The notes: a model not told the origin generated them from the sequence alone. A stretch of 64,000 nucleotides of DNA from Virgisporangium aliadipatigenens (GCF_016863615.1 NZ_BOPF01000014.1:1-64000), one strand, 5' to 3'; counted from the first letter of the stretch, positions 17,603 through 30,541 are shown. Translations and numbers: made by a program.

Positions 17603-17740
17603 TCAGGCCGCGAGGCGGTCGCGGCCCTTGGAGCGGCGGGCGTTGATGATGGCGCGCCCGGCACGGGTACGCATCCGCAGCCGGAAGCCGTGGGTCTTCG
17701 CACGACGGCGGTTGTTGGGCTGGAAGGTGCGCTTGCTCAC
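17603..17740 (-). CDS. rpmH: 50S ribosomal protein L34
   Basis: 45 residues, the full length of L34: it begins [19 protein letters not shown] and ends SKGRDRLAA. It is a highly basic large-subunit protein. Start is GTG at 17740 and stop is TGA at 17605-17603. It opens the operon that continues with rnpA, yidD, yidC and khpB and is divergent from dnaA, as in most bacteria. Confidence 0.97.
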   Translation of the reverse strand: MSKRTFQPNNRRRAKTHGFRLRMRTRAGRAIINARRSKGRDRLAA

Positions 17741-18201
17741 GTGAGGCTCCGAGAAGTCGTGGTCCAGTGGCGTACTTTGCAGCTTACTTCGGGCACGCCG
17801 ACTCTCCGCGCTGTGGACAACACGGCCGTTACAGGGTACGCACCCCGCCCCGACCGGTCAAAACGACTCGTGGAGACCCTTGACCTGTGGACAGCGGTTG
17901 AGCCCTGTGGACAACGCTGTTAGCGTCGCCGGTTGCCGCTGCGCGCCGGGTACCGCGAATCCCATCCATTTGGCTACCAGGCAGACACGGCGCGTGTGGA
18001 GGGTCTGACCACCGGAACCGCGAACACCGGTCGGTCGTTCGAGACGATGTACCTGTACATCGCCGCGATTTCGTCCGTACTGGACGGGCCATCGGCGGGG
18101 GGTCACTCGTTGATACACAGGTTGTGGATAACTTGTGGATGACGAGGGAGGCCCGTCGTCCTCCGGTGACACGCTGACCGCGAGCAGCGAGGGGGTACGC
18201 G
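17741..18201. promoter_or_regulatory. rpmH-dnaA divergent intergenic region with DnaA boxes
   Basis: 461 bases with no gene. DnaA-box words: TGTGGACAA near 17813 and near 17911 (reverse of TTGTCCACA), TGTGGACAG near 17886, TGTGGATAA near 18124 and TGTGGATGA near 18135. These likely give autoregulation of dnaA. A GAGGGGGT ribosome-binding site precedes the dnaA GTG. Confidence 0.75.
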
Positions 18202-20217
18202 GTGGCAGACGCCGACGACTTGGCAGCCGTATGGGACGCCGCCACTGATGAGCTCGCCGACGAGATCGTGTCGGCGAGCCAACGGGCGTACCTCCGGTTG
18301 ACCCGGCTTCGCGCCATCGTGGAGGACACGGCGCTGCTGTCGGTGCCGGACGCGTTTACGCGGGACGTGATCGAGTCGAAGCTGCGGCCGGCCATCACGG
18401 AGGCGCTGTCGCGCCAGCTCGGCCGGCCGATCCAGGTGGCCGTGACCGTGCGGCCGGTCGAGGACGCCGCGGCGGTGCCGGTGGCGCGTTCCGCGGATCG
18501 ACTGTTCGACCTGCCCGAGGAGGGGCGTGCCGGCCGTGGCGGCGGGCTCGCCCAGGAGTCACTCGACTACGAGGCGCGACGCGACGGCTACCTGCCGGCT
18601 CATGACGTTCCACCGCATGATCGGGAACACGACGGTGCCGGGGACGCGGACGCCGAGCCGGTGAGCGGGCCGCCCGCCGAAGGCGTGGACAGTATGGAGT
18701 CGGACGGTGACGGGCCGGCCCGTGGGCGACGGCCGCGACCGACCGACAAGGGCGACAAGCGGCGCCCGCCGGTGCAGGAGGCGCTCGACTTCGACGGCCG
18801 GGTGCGGCCGCGCGACCCCGACGACGCCCGGCCGGCGGACGGCCCGCCCTTCGACGAGAGCGACCATCGACCCGCCGCATACGACGGCGCCGGCTACAAC
18901 CGGCCCGGCTACGAGGCGCGCTACGAGCCGGCCCGGTACGACGCGCCCGGCTACGAGAACGCCCGCTACGAGCAGCCCGGCTACCCGCCGCAGGGGTACG
19001 AGCAGCGCGGGTACGACCCGGCCTACCGCGCCGGCTTCGACGCGGGGACCAGCTGGGGCGCCGGGCCGAGCACCGCCGCGGCGGCCGCCTCCCGGGCCGC
19101 GAACGACGGTGGCCCGCCCGCGCAGCGCCCGCACGGCCCGGGGACCGGCCGCGACGAGCGGCGCCCCGGCGCGGCGCCCGACACCGGCGGCAACCGGCTC
19201 AACCCGAAGTACACGTTCGAGACGTTCGTCATCGGCTCGTCGAACCGGTTCGCGCACGCCGCCTCGGTGGCGGTCTCCGAGTCGCCGGCCAAGGCGTACA
19301 ACCCGCTGTTCATCTACGGCGACTCCGGGCTGGGCAAGACCCACCTGCTGCACGCCATCGGTCAGTACGCGCAGCAGCTCGGCAACGCGCGCCACGTGCG
19401 CTACGTGTCGACCGAGGAGTTCACGAACGACTTCATCAACTCGCTGCGCGACGACAAGACCAGTGCGTTCCAGCGCCGCTACCGGGATGTGGACATCCTC
19501 CTGATCGACGACATCCAGTTCCTGGAGAACCGGGAACGGACGCAGGAGGAGTTCTTCCACACCTTCAACACGCTGCACAACGCCAACAAGCAGATCGTGA
19601 TCAGCTCCGACCGTTCGCCGAAGCAGCTGGCGACGCTGGAGGACCGGCTGCGGACGCGGTTCGAGTGGGGGCTGCTGGCCGACATCCAGCCGCCGGACCT
19701 CGAGACGCGTATCGCGATCCTGCAGAAGAAGGCGGCCCAGGAGCGGCTGTACGCGCCGGCGGACGTGCTGGAGTTCATCGCCTCCCGGGTCTCGAACTCG
19801 ATCCGGGAGCTCGAGGGCGCGCTGATCCGGGTGACGGCGTTCGCGTCGCTGACCCGCTCGCCGGTGCAGCTGTCGCTGGCCGAGGAGGTCCTGCGGGACT
19901 TCATCCCCGACGGGTCGGGTCCGGAGATCACGGCCGACCAGATCATGGCGTCGACGGCTGAGTACTTCGGTGTGAGCCTGGACGACCTGAAGGGCCACTC
20001 CCGCTCGCGCGTGCTCGTCAACGCCCGCCAGGTGGCCATGTATCTGTGTCGGGAGCTGACCGACCTGTCGCTGCCCCGGATCGGGCAGGCGTTCGGCGGG
20101 CGGGACCACACGACCGTGATGCACGCCGACCGCAAGATCCGTCAGCAGATGGCCGAACGCCGGTCGCTCTACAACCAGATCGCCGAGCTGACCAACCGGA
20201 TCAAGCAGACGGCGTAG
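18202..20217 (+). CDS. dnaA: Chromosomal replication initiator DnaA
   Basis: 671 residues; DnaA binds DnaA boxes at oriC and opens the duplex. Domain I is about 1-95. Domain II (about 95-330) is a very long linker and contains a Tyr-rich stretch (about 227-281: [34 protein letters not shown]). Domain III begins [19 protein letters not shown] (about 334), with Walker [14 protein letters not shown] (about 373) and Walker [11 protein letters not shown] (about 430). Domain IV ends with the DnaA-box reading helix [16 protein letters not shown]. The GTG start is preceded by GAGGGGGT. Actinobacterial DnaA proteins often have long linkers, but the Tyr repeats are distinctive. Confidence 0.98.
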   Translation: MADADDLAAVWDAATDELADEIVSASQRAYLRLTRLRAIVEDTALLSVPDAFTRDVIESKLRPAITEALSRQLGRPIQVAVTVRPVEDAAAVPVARSADRLFDLPEEGRAGRGGGLAQESLDYEARRDGYLPAHDVPPHDREHDGAGDADAEPVSGPPAEGVDSMESDGDGPARGRRPRPTDKGDKRRPPVQEALDFDGRVRPRDPDDARPADGPPFDESDHRPAAYDGAGYNRPGYEARYEPARYDAPGYENARYEQPGYPPQGYEQRGYDPAYRAGFDAGTSWGAGPSTAAAAASRAANDGGPPAQRPHGPGTGRDERRPGAAPDTGGNRLNPKYTFETFVIGSSNRFAHAASVAVSESPAKAYNPLFIYGDSGLGKTHLLHAIGQYAQQLGNARHVRYVSTEEFTNDFINSLRDDKTSAFQRRYRDVDILLIDDIQFLENRERTQEEFFHTFNTLHNANKQIVISSDRSPKQLATLEDRLRTRFEWGLLADIQPPDLETRIAILQKKAAQERLYAPADVLEFIASRVSNSIRELEGALIRVTAFASLTRSPVQLSLAEEVLRDFIPDGSGPEITADQIMASTAEYFGVSLDDLKGHSRSRVLVNARQVAMYLCRELTDLSLPRIGQAFGGRDHTTVMHADRKIRQQMAERRSLYNQIAELTNRIKQTA

Positions 20218-20847
20218 ACGCGTCGCGTCACCCCGCATCTACCTGCGGTAACTCCCGGCTGCCCGAACGTGTGATTCGCGTCGCGGCACGTTCGGACCGT
20301 TACCCCCATCCCTACTCACACCCTGTGGATAACTTCTGGGGATAACTCTGTGGACGTACCCGTGCAGTGACCCTCACGCGTACGACGCGTGAACGGCGGG
20401 TTGCTCGCAGCCGGTGGATAACCGGTGTGGACACGGGGGAAAACATGTGGAAAACCGGTGGATGACCTGTGCACCGTCATCCACAGCCCGTCCACATGTG
20501 GATGGCAACCGGGTTTCGACACGTGTCCATCCACCGTTCGTCCACTGGCACGAATTGCTGCTGAGCTGCATCAACAGGGGTTTTCCACAGTTTCCACAGG
20601 ACCGACTATTACGACTGTTAGATCTTCAATAGAGAAAAAAGAAAATCACCAGGGCGTGGATAAAGTTCTTTCTCGAAAAAGCCGGGGTCCGGTGCACACG
20701 CCCGGGCCGGACGCCTTAAGGTGCGAGGGGCAACTTCCAAGGGCCGACTGTGCCCACCCGTCGCCGGGGCTCTGGTCCCGATGCGACGGAGGACCTACCG
20801 TTGCCCAGTCCCGATCCCCAGCACACCTCTGACGCGGAGGACCCGCG
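20218..20847. other. oriC: Chromosomal origin of replication oriC
   Basis: The dnaA-dnaN spacer is dense in DnaA boxes in both orientations: TGTGGATAA at 20324-20332, TGTGGACGT at 20349, GGTGGATAA at 20413, TGTGGACAC near 20427, TGTGGAAAA near 20446, TCATCCACA at 20477-20485, TCCACATGTGGATGG near 20491, then CCATCCACC, TTTTCCACA and TTTCCACAG up to 20600. An AT-rich stretch (about 20604-20685, with AGAAAAAAGAAAAT) is the likely unwinding element. The dnaN ribosome-binding site GCGGAGGA lies at the right end. Confidence 0.92.
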
Positions 20848-21978
20848 ATGAAGTTCCGAGTCGAGCGCGACGCGTTGGCCGATGCCGTCGCGTGGACCGC
20901 CAAGAGCCTGCCCTCCCGCCCGTCGGTGCCCGTTCTGGCCGGCGTCATGCTGCGCGTCTCCGACGGCCGCCTCCAGGTGTCCGGCTTCGACTACGAGGTC
21001 TCCAGCCAGGTCGGGGTCGACGTCCAGGCCGACGCCGACGGTGCGGCACTGGTGTCCGGTCGGCTGCTCGCCGAGATCACCAAGTCGCTGCGGGCCCTTC
21101 CGGTCGAGCTGGCCGCCGTGGGGTCGCACGTGGAGCTCACCTGCGGCAGCGCGCGGTTCACGCTGCCGACGATGCCGGTCGAGGACTACCCGACGCTGCC
21201 GGACATGCCGGCGACCGCGGGCACCGTCGAGGCCGGGCCGTTCGCGGCGGCCGTCGCCCAGGTGGCCCTCGCCGCCGGTCGGGACGACACGCTGCCGGTG
21301 CTGACCGGCGTTCGGCTGGAGCTGGAGGGCAAGACCCTCACGATGCTCGCCACCGACCGGTACCGGCTGGCGATCCGGGAGCTGGAGTGGCGGCCGGAGG
21401 GCGGCGAGGTCAGCGCGGCCGCGCTCGTTCCGGCGCGCACCCTCAACGACACCGCGAAGGCGCTCGGCCCGCTGGGCGGCTCGGTCACCGTGGCACTGTC
21501 CCGGGGCGGCGTCGGCGAGGGCATGATCGGGTTCTCCGCCGGCGCGCGGCGCACCACGTCGCGGCTGCTGGACGGGGAGTTCCCGAAGGTGCGGGCGCTG
21601 CTGCCGGACACGCACAACGCCCAGGCGCGGGTGCCGGTGTCGGCCCTCGCCGAGGTGGTCAAGCGGGTCGCCCTGGTCGCCGAGCGGGCCACGCCGGTGC
21701 GGCTGTCGTTCGGCGAGGACGGGCTGGTCGTCGAGGCGGGCGGCACCGAGGACGCGCGCGCCAGCGAGGCGATGGACTGCGAGTACACCGGCGAGCCGAT
21801 GACGATCGCGTTCAATCACCAATACCTGCTGGACGGCCTGGCCGCACTCGACGGGCCGGTCGCTGTGTTGTCCTTCACGGAGCCCAAGAAACCCGCGATC
21901 ATCGCGCCTGCCGGGGAAGATGGACAGATCACGTCGAGCTACCGGTACTTGATCATGCCGGTACGCATCGGCGGCTGA
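20848..21978 (+). CDS. dnaN: DNA polymerase III sliding clamp (beta subunit)
   Basis: 376 residues, full length for the ring-shaped clamp that holds the replicative polymerase on DNA. Starts MKFRVERDALADAVAWTAKSLPSRPSVPVLAGV; the middle domain contains TDRYRLAIRELEW, and the end is SSYRYLIMPVRI, the conserved C-terminus that borders the partner-binding pocket. GGAGG precedes the ATG. It follows oriC, is co-directional with the fork, and is followed by gnd and recF. Confidence 0.98.
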   Translation: MKFRVERDALADAVAWTAKSLPSRPSVPVLAGVMLRVSDGRLQVSGFDYEVSSQVGVDVQADADGAALVSGRLLAEITKSLRALPVELAAVGSHVELTCGSARFTLPTMPVEDYPTLPDMPATAGTVEAGPFAAAVAQVALAAGRDDTLPVLTGVRLELEGKTLTMLATDRYRLAIRELEWRPEGGEVSAAALVPARTLNDTAKALGPLGGSVTVALSRGGVGEGMIGFSAGARRTTSRLLDGEFPKVRALLPDTHNAQARVPVSALAEVVKRVALVAERATPVRLSFGEDGLVVEAGGTEDARASEAMDCEYTGEPMTIAFNHQYLLDGLAALDGPVAVLSFTEPKKPAIIAPAGEDGQITSSYRYLIMPVRIGG

Positions 21979-22006
21979 CATACCCGCCAGGGAAGGACTG
22001 TCCACA

Positions 22007-22882
22007 ATGCAACTCGGACTCGTAGGACTCGGTCGGATGGGCGGCAACATGCGTGACCGCCTCCGCGCCGCCGGGCACGAGGTGGTCGGCTACGACCACC
22101 ACCCTGAGGTTTCCGACGTGTCCAGCCTTTCGGAGCTGGTCGAAAAGCTCACCGAAAGCCCCAGGGTGGTGTGGGTGATGGTGCCCGCACACGTCACCGA
22201 GAGCACCATCGACGAGGTCGCGGCGCTGCTGTCCGAGGGCGACATCGTCATCGACGGCGGCAACTCCCGGTTCAGCGACGACCAGCCGAGGGCCGAGCGG
22301 CTGGGCGCGCGCGGGATCGGCTACCTCGACGTCGGGGTTTCCGGCGGCGTCTGGGGCAAGCAGAACGGCTATGCCCTCATGGTCGGCGGCGAGAAGGCCG
22401 ACGTCGACAAGTGCATGCCGCTGTTCGAGGCGCTGAAGCCGGCCGGGGAGTTCGGCTTCGCGCACGCCGGGAAGCACGGCGCCGGCCACTACGCCAAGAT
22501 GGTCCACAACGGCATCGAGTACGGCCTGATGCACGCCTACGCCGAGGGGTTCGAGCTGCTGCAGGCGGCCGAGATGGTGGAGGACGTGCCGGCCGTCTTC
22601 AAGTCGTGGCGCGAGGGCAGCGTCGTCAAGTCGTGGCTGCTCGACCTGCTCGACCGGGCGCTGGACGAGGACCCCACGCTCGCCGGCATCAAGGGCTACG
22701 CCGAGGACACCGGCGAGGGCCGCTGGACCGTCGACGAGGCGATCCGGCTGGCCGTTCCGCTGCACGTCATCTCGGCCTCGCTGTTCGCACGGTTCGAGTC
22801 CCGCCAGGACGACTCGCCGGCGATGAAGGCCGTCGCGGCGCTGCGCAACCAGTTCGGCGGGCACGCGGTCAAGAAGGGCTGA
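22007..22882 (+). CDS. gnd: 6-phosphogluconate dehydrogenase, decarboxylating (short form)
   Basis: 291 residues. Begins [15 protein letters not shown], the nucleotide-binding GxGxxG fold, then [37 protein letters not shown], and [12 protein letters not shown] with the catalytic Lys. It oxidises 6-phosphogluconate to ribulose-5-phosphate in the pentose phosphate pathway. This is the short form (about 290-300 residues) found in Actinobacteria and Bacillus relatives; the enteric form is about 470. Placement between dnaN and recF is typical of actinobacteria. The stop overlaps the recF ATG by one base. Confidence 0.95.
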   Translation: MQLGLVGLGRMGGNMRDRLRAAGHEVVGYDHHPEVSDVSSLSELVEKLTESPRVVWVMVPAHVTESTIDEVAALLSEGDIVIDGGNSRFSDDQPRAERLGARGIGYLDVGVSGGVWGKQNGYALMVGGEKADVDKCMPLFEALKPAGEFGFAHAGKHGAGHYAKMVHNGIEYGLMHAYAEGFELLQAAEMVEDVPAVFKSWREGSVVKSWLLDLLDRALDEDPTLAGIKGYAEDTGEGRWTVDEAIRLAVPLHVISASLFARFESRQDDSPAMKAVAALRNQFGGHAVKKG

Positions 22883-24003
22883 TGTACGTACGCCGGCTCG
22901 AACTCGTCGACTTCCGCAGCTACCCCAGGGTGGTGGTCGAGTTCGAGCCGGGCCCGGGAGTGTTCGTCGGGTCCAACGGCGTGGGCAAGACAAACCTCGT
23001 CGAGGCCCTCGGATACGTCGCGACCCTCTCGTCGCACCGGGTCTCGACGGACGCGCCACTGGTCAGGATCGGGGCGCAGCGCGCGGTGGTGCGCTGCGCC
23101 GTCGTCCACGAGGGCCGCGAACTCCTGGTGGAGCTGCAGATCGAGCCGGGCAAGGCCAACAAGGCCCGGCTCGGTCGGGCTCCCACCACCCGGCCGCGGG
23201 ACATCCTGGGCGCGCTGCGGCTGGTGCTCTTCGCGCCGGAGGACCTGTCCCTGGTGCGCGGCGAACCCGAGGGACGGCGCCGGTTCCTGGACGATCTGCT
23301 GGTGGCGCGGCAGCCGCGCTTCGCGGCCGTGCGTTCGGACTACGAACGGGTGCTCAAACAGCGCAACGCGTTGCTGCGCACGGCGTACCTGACCCGGCGC
23401 GTGAAGGGCTCCGGCGGTGATCTGTCCACATTGGACGTGTGGGACGCGCACCTGGCCGAACACGGTTCGCGGCTGTGGGCGGCCCGCCTCGAGCTGACCG
23501 CCGCACTCGCGCCGCACGTCGAACGCGCCTACGACGCCGTGGCCGCCGGCAAGGGCACCGCGCGGGTGCGGTACCACTCGCGGAACGAGACGACCGAGAC
23601 CGCGCCTCAGGAGCTGGAGAAGGTTCTCGCGGAGGCGCTCAAGAACGGCCGCCCGCAGGAGGTCGAACGCGGCGTGACCCTCGCCGGCCCGCACCGCGAC
23701 GACCTGTCGTTGCTGCTCGGCGAGATGCCGGTGAAGGGCTACGCGAGCCACGGGGAGTCGTGGTCGTTCGCGCTGGCGATGAAGCTGGCGGCGTACGAGC
23801 TGCTGCGCGCGGAGGGGATCGAGCCGGTGCTGGTGCTGGACGATGTCTTCGCCGAGCTCGATGCTGGACGCAGGGAACGCCTCGCCGATCTCGTGGGCGG
23901 GGCCGAGCAGGTGCTGGTGACCTGCGCGGTGGACGCCGATGTGCCGGCACGGCTGCGTGGTGCGCGGTATGCCGTTCGGGAGGGCGAGGTGGAGCATGGC
24001 TGA
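22882..24003 (+). CDS. recF: DNA replication and repair protein RecF
   Basis: 373 residues, SMC-like ATPase that helps load RecA at gaps. Starts [21 protein letters not shown], Walker A is [15 protein letters not shown], the signature region is [35 protein letters not shown], and Walker B is [23 protein letters not shown]. The start is fixed by the one-base overlap with gnd and the conserved N-terminus; the frame is open upstream inside gnd but that is a shadow. It overlaps dciA by 8 bases. Confidence 0.97.
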   Translation: MYVRRLELVDFRSYPRVVVEFEPGPGVFVGSNGVGKTNLVEALGYVATLSSHRVSTDAPLVRIGAQRAVVRCAVVHEGRELLVELQIEPGKANKARLGRAPTTRPRDILGALRLVLFAPEDLSLVRGEPEGRRRFLDDLLVARQPRFAAVRSDYERVLKQRNALLRTAYLTRRVKGSGGDLSTLDVWDAHLAEHGSRLWAARLELTAALAPHVERAYDAVAAGKGTARVRYHSRNETTETAPQELEKVLAEALKNGRPQEVERGVTLAGPHRDDLSLLLGEMPVKGYASHGESWSFALAMKLAAYELLRAEGIEPVLVLDDVFAELDAGRRERLADLVGGAEQVLVTCAVDADVPARLRGARYAVREGEVEHG

Positions 24004-24532
24004 GTCGGACAAGCCCGCGGAGAAACCGGCCGAGGGGCCGCGCGGGCCGGAGCTGGCGCGCGCCGCGCTGGAGGCCGCGCTGGCCAAACGGAAGCTGCCG
24101 CCGCCGAAGCGGGCCGTCGGCGGTGGTTCGGGGTCGGGGCGTCGGCTGCGCGGTTACTCGGGTCCCGGGCCGGACCCGCGGGATCCGCAGCTGCTCGGCT
24201 CCGTGCTGGCCAAACTGGTGAAGAACCGCGGCTGGCAGCGGCCCGCGGCCGAGGCGACGGTGTTCGGGGAGTGGTCGCGCGTGGTCGGCGAGGACGTGGC
24301 CGCGCACTGCCGCCCGGTGAAGCTGGAGAACGGCGAGCTGACCGTCGAGGCGGAGTCGACCGCGTGGGCGACCCAGCTGCGGCTGCTGGCCGGCCGGCTG
24401 TTGGCCCAGATCGGTGGCGCGATCGGGCACGGCGTCGTGAAGAAGCTACACATCCACGGCCCGGCCGCGCCGTCCTGGGGGCGGGGGCCGCGGCGGGTCC
24501 GGGGACGCGGGCCGCGCGACACCTACGGCTGA
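23996..24532 (+). CDS. dciA: DciA-type helicase loader (DUF721)
   Basis: 178 residues. After a charged Pro/Ala/Lys-rich N-terminus, the DUF721 core reads [61 protein letters not shown]. DciA loads the replicative helicase in bacteria that lack DnaC/DnaI. The end is an Arg/Gly-rich tail [15 protein letters not shown]. It is read from an ATG that overlaps recF and sits in the conserved recF-dciA-gyrB order. Calling it DciA rather than just DUF721 follows work in other phyla including mycobacteria. Confidence 0.88.
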   Translation: MAESDKPAEKPAEGPRGPELARAALEAALAKRKLPPPKRAVGGGSGSGRRLRGYSGPGPDPRDPQLLGSVLAKLVKNRGWQRPAAEATVFGEWSRVVGEDVAAHCRPVKLENGELTVEAESTAWATQLRLLAGRLLAQIGGAIGHGVVKKLHIHGPAAPSWGRGPRRVRGRGPRDTYG

Positions 24533-24569
24533 GCGGGATCCGTTCGCGCCCCGGCCGCGTCCGAGTCGT

Positions 24570-25112
24570 ATGCGTCGGTGGATGGTGGCGGCGGCGGTCG
24601 TGGGGCTCATCGCGACGACCGGCACGCCGGCGGCGGCCTGTTCGCCCTGCCCGAGCCTGACCGCGGAGGAGAAGGAGCGCCTCGCCGACGTGATCGTCGA
24701 GGGCGTGGTCACCGATCTCGACCGTCCGGGGTGGTTCCGCGACGGCTGGGTCGCGACGGTGCGGGTCGAGGGCGCGCTCAAGGCCTACGCCGGGGGAACG
24801 CTCCGGATGAACACCGCCGGGCCGGATCCGGTCTGCGGGTTCGCGCTGCGGGAGGGGTACCGGTACCGGCTGTACCTGACGGAGATCGGTGGCGAGTTGG
24901 AGGCGTTGCCGTGCGGTGGCACGACCGCGCTGTCGCGCGAACCGGTGTTGCCGTGGTGGCGGATATCCGACGAGTCGCTGCTCGCCCTCGCCGGGTTTCT
25001 CCTGTCGAACGTCCTGGCGGCGGCCGCGCTCAGAAGTCCGCGTAGACGGCGAAGCCACGATCCGCGCAGCGCCGGTAGAACGCGGCCAGCACGGTCAGCT
25101 CCGTCAATGTGA
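24570..25112 (+). CDS. Secreted TIMP/NTR-like protein with a C-terminal membrane segment
   Basis: 180 residues. A signal peptide (RRWMVAAAVVGLIATTGTPAAA) ends at a CSPCPSL pair. The body follows the NTR/TIMP-like pattern: EGVVTDL..., VRVEGALKAYAGGTLRM, then DPVCGFALREGYRYRLYL and LPCGGTTALSREP, with four cysteines able to form disulfides. A hydrophobic segment LLALAGFLLSNVLAAAAL near the end could anchor it, followed by an Arg-rich tail. Function unknown; the fold match is by pattern only. Its last 83 bases overlap the end of the convergent next gene. Start assigned to the first ATG with a twin-Arg-like charge. Confidence 0.6.
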   Translation: MRRWMVAAAVVGLIATTGTPAAACSPCPSLTAEEKERLADVIVEGVVTDLDRPGWFRDGWVATVRVEGALKAYAGGTLRMNTAGPDPVCGFALREGYRYRLYLTEIGGELEALPCGGTTALSREPVLPWWRISDESLLALAGFLLSNVLAAAALRSPRRRRSHDPRSAGRTRPARSAPSM

Positions 25113-25587
25113 ACGACCACTGCGGCGGCTCGCCGCTCTCGTCCCGCAACGCGTCGAGCCGGTTTTCCAGCCAGCGCAGTTGTTGCTCCGCCAAACGCGT
25201 TCCCTCGAGTGCTTTACGGAGAACGGCCCCGACGGACTCGAAGGTGACCTCGTCACCGTGATCACGGTGGCCCTTGATGAACCGCTCGACGCCGCCGGCG
25301 ACCCACGCACAGCCGTCCGGGTCTATCACCGGGTCCTCGTCCTCGGCGCTGGCGTCCGTGGCGTAGAGCACACCGCTCAGTCCGAGCAGAAGATCCACCA
25401 ACTCGCTGTAACCGGTGGCGCGGATCGTGCCGGTCTTGGCGACGTGGTCGGCGAGGGCGGCGGCCGGCCCCGGCATGGTGGGGCTGCGGTCGGCCAGCTC
25501 GGCGAAGTCGACGAACTCGGCCGGAGCGACCGGATCGTAGAAACGGCCGGTACGCGGCCATTGCACCGCCACGTTGTCCAGGCCCAT
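25030..25587 (-). CDS. Conserved hypothetical protein
   Basis: 185 residues from an ATG preceded by GGAGGAAT on the minus strand. I do not recognise a named family. It begins MGLDNVAVQWP, has a middle that looks helical (LVDLLLGLSGVLYATDA, then CAWVAGGVERFIKGHRDHGDEVTF) and ends LTVLAAFYRRCADRGFAVYADF. No signal peptide or membrane segment. It is divergent from gyrB and convergent, overlapping, with the TIMP-like gene. Codon use is normal, so I regard it as real. Confidence 0.75.
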   Translation of the reverse strand: MGLDNVAVQWPRTGRFYDPVAPAEFVDFAELADRSPTMPGPAAALADHVAKTGTIRATGYSELVDLLLGLSGVLYATDASAEDEDPVIDPDGCAWVAGGVERFIKGHRDHGDEVTFESVGAVLRKALEGTRLAEQQLRWLENRLDALRDESGEPPQWSFTLTELTVLAAFYRRCADRGFAVYADF

Positions 25588-25946
25588 CGATTCCTCCCAC
25601 ACCGAGCGATGTTGCGCGCGGGAATCTACGCTAAATGCGCCGTTTTGGCGAGAGCGTGCGGTCCGGCCTTACGGGCGGTCCAGTTTCCGGGTGCGTTCCG
25701 GTGAGGTCCGGTCGCGTGGGGGGAGTCGCGCCGGGGGGCTTTCGGGCCGCTGTGAGCGCCACAGGTGCCCGCGAGGCACATTCTGTCGGTCCGGCACAGT
25801 AGAATCGGAGCAGCACTTCAGCAACGCGTGTGCGTCATCAGCCACCGGTACCCCGGGGGATCCGCTCCCGAGGGCCGCCGTGTGCTGTGCGTGACGACGC
25901 GCCCTACCCCGTCCGCGGTACGTCGCGGGCGAGAAAGCGACCGAGT
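25588..25946. promoter_or_regulatory. gyrB upstream region
   Basis: 359 bases between divergent genes; no coding content seen. A candidate -10 hexamer TAGAAT lies at 25800-25805. The gyrB frame stays open upstream to 25830 but shows no conserved residues there. Confidence 0.45.
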
Positions 25947-27893
<1,947 letters not shown>

Positions 27894-27950
27894 GGTCCGT
27901 GGACCACCCACCCCGTGCGGCCCGACCGACTGATCTAGTAAGGAACTTTC

Positions 27951-30539
27951 GTGACGCAACCCGATGGTGCGCTGCCCGACGACAACGAGGCCTCCTCCGC
28001 TGGCGACCCCACGAGCGGGCCGGTAGGCGCCGGCGCGGGCGAGGCACCCGGCCCGGCCGGTGCGCCGGGCCTCGCCGGCGACGGCACTAACGGCCGCATC
28101 GAACCCGTCGGCATCGAGGTCGAGATGCAGCGCTCGTACCTCGACTACGCGATGAGCGTGATCGTCGGCCGGGCACTGCCGGACGTGCGGGACGGCCTCA
28201 AGCCGGTGCACCGCAAGATCCTGTACGCGATGTACGACTCCGGCTACCGGCCGGACCGCGGTTACGTGAAGTGCTCCCGGGTCGTCGGCGACGTGATGGG
28301 CCAGTTCCACCCGCACGGCGACTCGGCGATCTACGACGCGCTGGTGCGCATGGCGCAGACCTGGTCGCTGCGCTACCCGCTGATCGACGGCAACGGCAAC
28401 TTCGGCTCGCCGGGTAACGACCCCGCCGCCGCCATGCGCTACACCGAGTGCCGGCTCGACCCGCTGGCCATGGAGATGCTGCGGGACATCGACGAGGACA
28501 CCGTCGACTTCCAGCCCAACTACGACGGCCGGGCCCAGGAGCCCACCATCCTGCCGTCGCGCATCCCCAACCTGCTGGTCAACGGCTCCGAGGGCATCGC
28601 CGTCGGCATGGCCACCAAGATCCCGCCGCACAACCTGCGCGAGGTGGCCCAGGCCGTCCAGTGGTGCCTGGACAACCCGGAGGCCGACGAGGCGACCACC
28701 CTCGACGAGCTGATCAAGCTGGTGAAGGGCCCGGACTTTCCGACCCACGGCCTGATCGTCGGGACCCAGGCCATCCAGGACGCCTACCGCACCGGTCGCG
28801 GTTCGATCCGGATGCGGGCCGTCGTCGACGTGGAGGAGGACAAGCGGGGCCGCGCCACGCTCGTCGTCTCCGAGCTGCCGTACCAGGTCAACCCCGACAA
28901 TCTGGCGGAACGGATCGCCGAGCTCGTCAAGGACGGAAAGCTCGCCGGCATCGCCGACATCCGCGACGAGTCCTCCGGCCGCACCGGCATGCGGATCGTG
29001 ATCGTGCTGAAGCGCGACGCGGTCGCGAAGGTCGTGCTGAACAACCTGTACAAGCACACGCAGTTGCAGGAGACGTTCGGCGCCAACATGCTGGCGCTGG
29101 TCGACGGGGTGCCGCGCACGCTCAACCTCGCGCAGTTCATCCGGCACTACGTCGCGCACCAGATCGACGTGATCGTCCGGCGCACCCGCTACCGCCTGCG
29201 CAAGGCGGAGGAACGGGCGCACATCCTGCGCGGCCTCGTGAAGGCGCTCGACGCGCTGGACGAGGTCATCGCGTTGATCCGGCGTTCGATGACGGCCGAG
29301 GAGTCGCGCACCGGCCTGATGCAGCTGCTGGACATCGACGAGATCCAGGCGACGGCCATCCTGGACATGCAGCTGCGCCGGCTCGCCGCGATGGAACGCC
29401 AGAAGATCATCGACGAGTTGGCGAAGATCGAGATCGAGATCGCCGATCTGCAGGACATCCTCGCCAAGCCGGAACGCCAGCGGAAGATCGTCTCCGACGA
29501 ATTGGCCGCCATCGTCGAGAAGTGGGGCGACGACCGCCGCACCCAGATCATCCCGTTCGACGGCGAGGTCTCCATGGAGGACCTCGTCGCCCGGGAGGAC
29601 GTGGTCGTCACGATCACGCGCACCGGATACGCCAAGCGCACCAAGGTCGACCTCTACCGGTCCCAGAAACGGGGCGGCAAGGGCGTCTCGGGCGCGTCGC
29701 TGCGCCAGGACGACATCGTCAGTCACTTCTTCGTCACATCGACGCACGACTGGATGCTGTTTTTCACGAACAAGGGTCGGGTATACCGCGCCAAGGCCTA
29801 CGAACTTCCCGAGGCCAACCGCGTGGCGAAGGGACAGCACGTGGCGAACCTTCTGGCGTTCCAGCCGGAGGAGCAGATCGCCCAGGTGATCCAGATCCCG
29901 GACTACCAGGTTTCTCCCTACCTCGTGCTGGCCACCAAGAACGGCCTCGTGAAGAAGACCCGGCTGGAGGAGTTCGACTCCAACCGCTCGGGCGGCATAA
30001 TCGCGATCAACCTGCGCGAGGACGACGAACTGGTCGGGGCCGCCCTGTGTGGCCCGGAGGAAGACCTGTTGCTGGTGAGCAAGAAGGCACAAGCAATCCG
30101 ATTCAATGCCAACGACGACGTCATGCGTCCGATGGGACGAGCGACGTCTGGCGTGATCGGCATGCGGTTCACCGACGGAGACGAATTGCTCTCCATGGAG
30201 GTTGTCCGCGAAGGTATGGATGTGCTGGTGGCTACCGACGGCGGGTTCGCGAAGCGCACGCCGATCGAGGAGTACCCGGTGCAGGGGCGCGGCGGCAAGG
30301 GTGTCCTTACCGCTAAAATCACGTCCCGCCGAGGGGGACTGGTCGGCGCCGTGGTGATCAACCCGGATGATGAACTGTTTGCGATCACGTCGAACGGTGG
30401 CGTGATCCGGACCCCGGTCAAGCCTGTACGCAGGACCCGGGATCGGAACACAATGGGGGTCAAGCTCATGGACTTGCCCGCGGGTGTGACCCTGATTGCG
30501 ATAGCCCGCAACGCCGACGAGCCGGACGAACAGGACTAG
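27951..30539 (+). CDS. gyrA: DNA gyrase subunit A
   Basis: 862 residues from GTG with AAGGAAC upstream. The N-terminal ~45 residues are a Gly/Ala/Pro-rich extension. The breakage-reunion domain starts [33 protein letters not shown]; the quinolone region reads [17 protein letters not shown] with Ser and Asp at the usual sensitive positions; the active Tyr is in AAMRYTE. The C-terminal beta-pinwheel has the GyrA box QRGGKGV (in [11 protein letters not shown]). The last ~500 bases use more A/T-ending codons than the rest. It is followed by the DUF3566 gene after 2 bases. Confidence 0.98.
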   Translation: MTQPDGALPDDNEASSAGDPTSGPVGAGAGEAPGPAGAPGLAGDGTNGRIEPVGIEVEMQRSYLDYAMSVIVGRALPDVRDGLKPVHRKILYAMYDSGYRPDRGYVKCSRVVGDVMGQFHPHGDSAIYDALVRMAQTWSLRYPLIDGNGNFGSPGNDPAAAMRYTECRLDPLAMEMLRDIDEDTVDFQPNYDGRAQEPTILPSRIPNLLVNGSEGIAVGMATKIPPHNLREVAQAVQWCLDNPEADEATTLDELIKLVKGPDFPTHGLIVGTQAIQDAYRTGRGSIRMRAVVDVEEDKRGRATLVVSELPYQVNPDNLAERIAELVKDGKLAGIADIRDESSGRTGMRIVIVLKRDAVAKVVLNNLYKHTQLQETFGANMLALVDGVPRTLNLAQFIRHYVAHQIDVIVRRTRYRLRKAEERAHILRGLVKALDALDEVIALIRRSMTAEESRTGLMQLLDIDEIQATAILDMQLRRLAAMERQKIIDELAKIEIEIADLQDILAKPERQRKIVSDELAAIVEKWGDDRRTQIIPFDGEVSMEDLVAREDVVVTITRTGYAKRTKVDLYRSQKRGGKGVSGASLRQDDIVSHFFVTSTHDWMLFFTNKGRVYRAKAYELPEANRVAKGQHVANLLAFQPEEQIAQVIQIPDYQVSPYLVLATKNGLVKKTRLEEFDSNRSGGIIAINLREDDELVGAALCGPEEDLLLVSKKAQAIRFNANDDVMRPMGRATSGVIGMRFTDGDELLSMEVVREGMDVLVATDGGFAKRTPIEEYPVQGRGGKGVLTAKITSRRGGLVGAVVINPDDELFAITSNGGVIRTPVKPVRRTRDRNTMGVKLMDLPAGVTLIAIARNADEPDEQD

Positions 30540-30541
30540 TA

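Noticed and set aside
22171..22881. recF frame extended upstream into gnd
   Set aside because: Shadow of gnd. The RecF N-terminus [14 protein letters not shown] begins at 22882.
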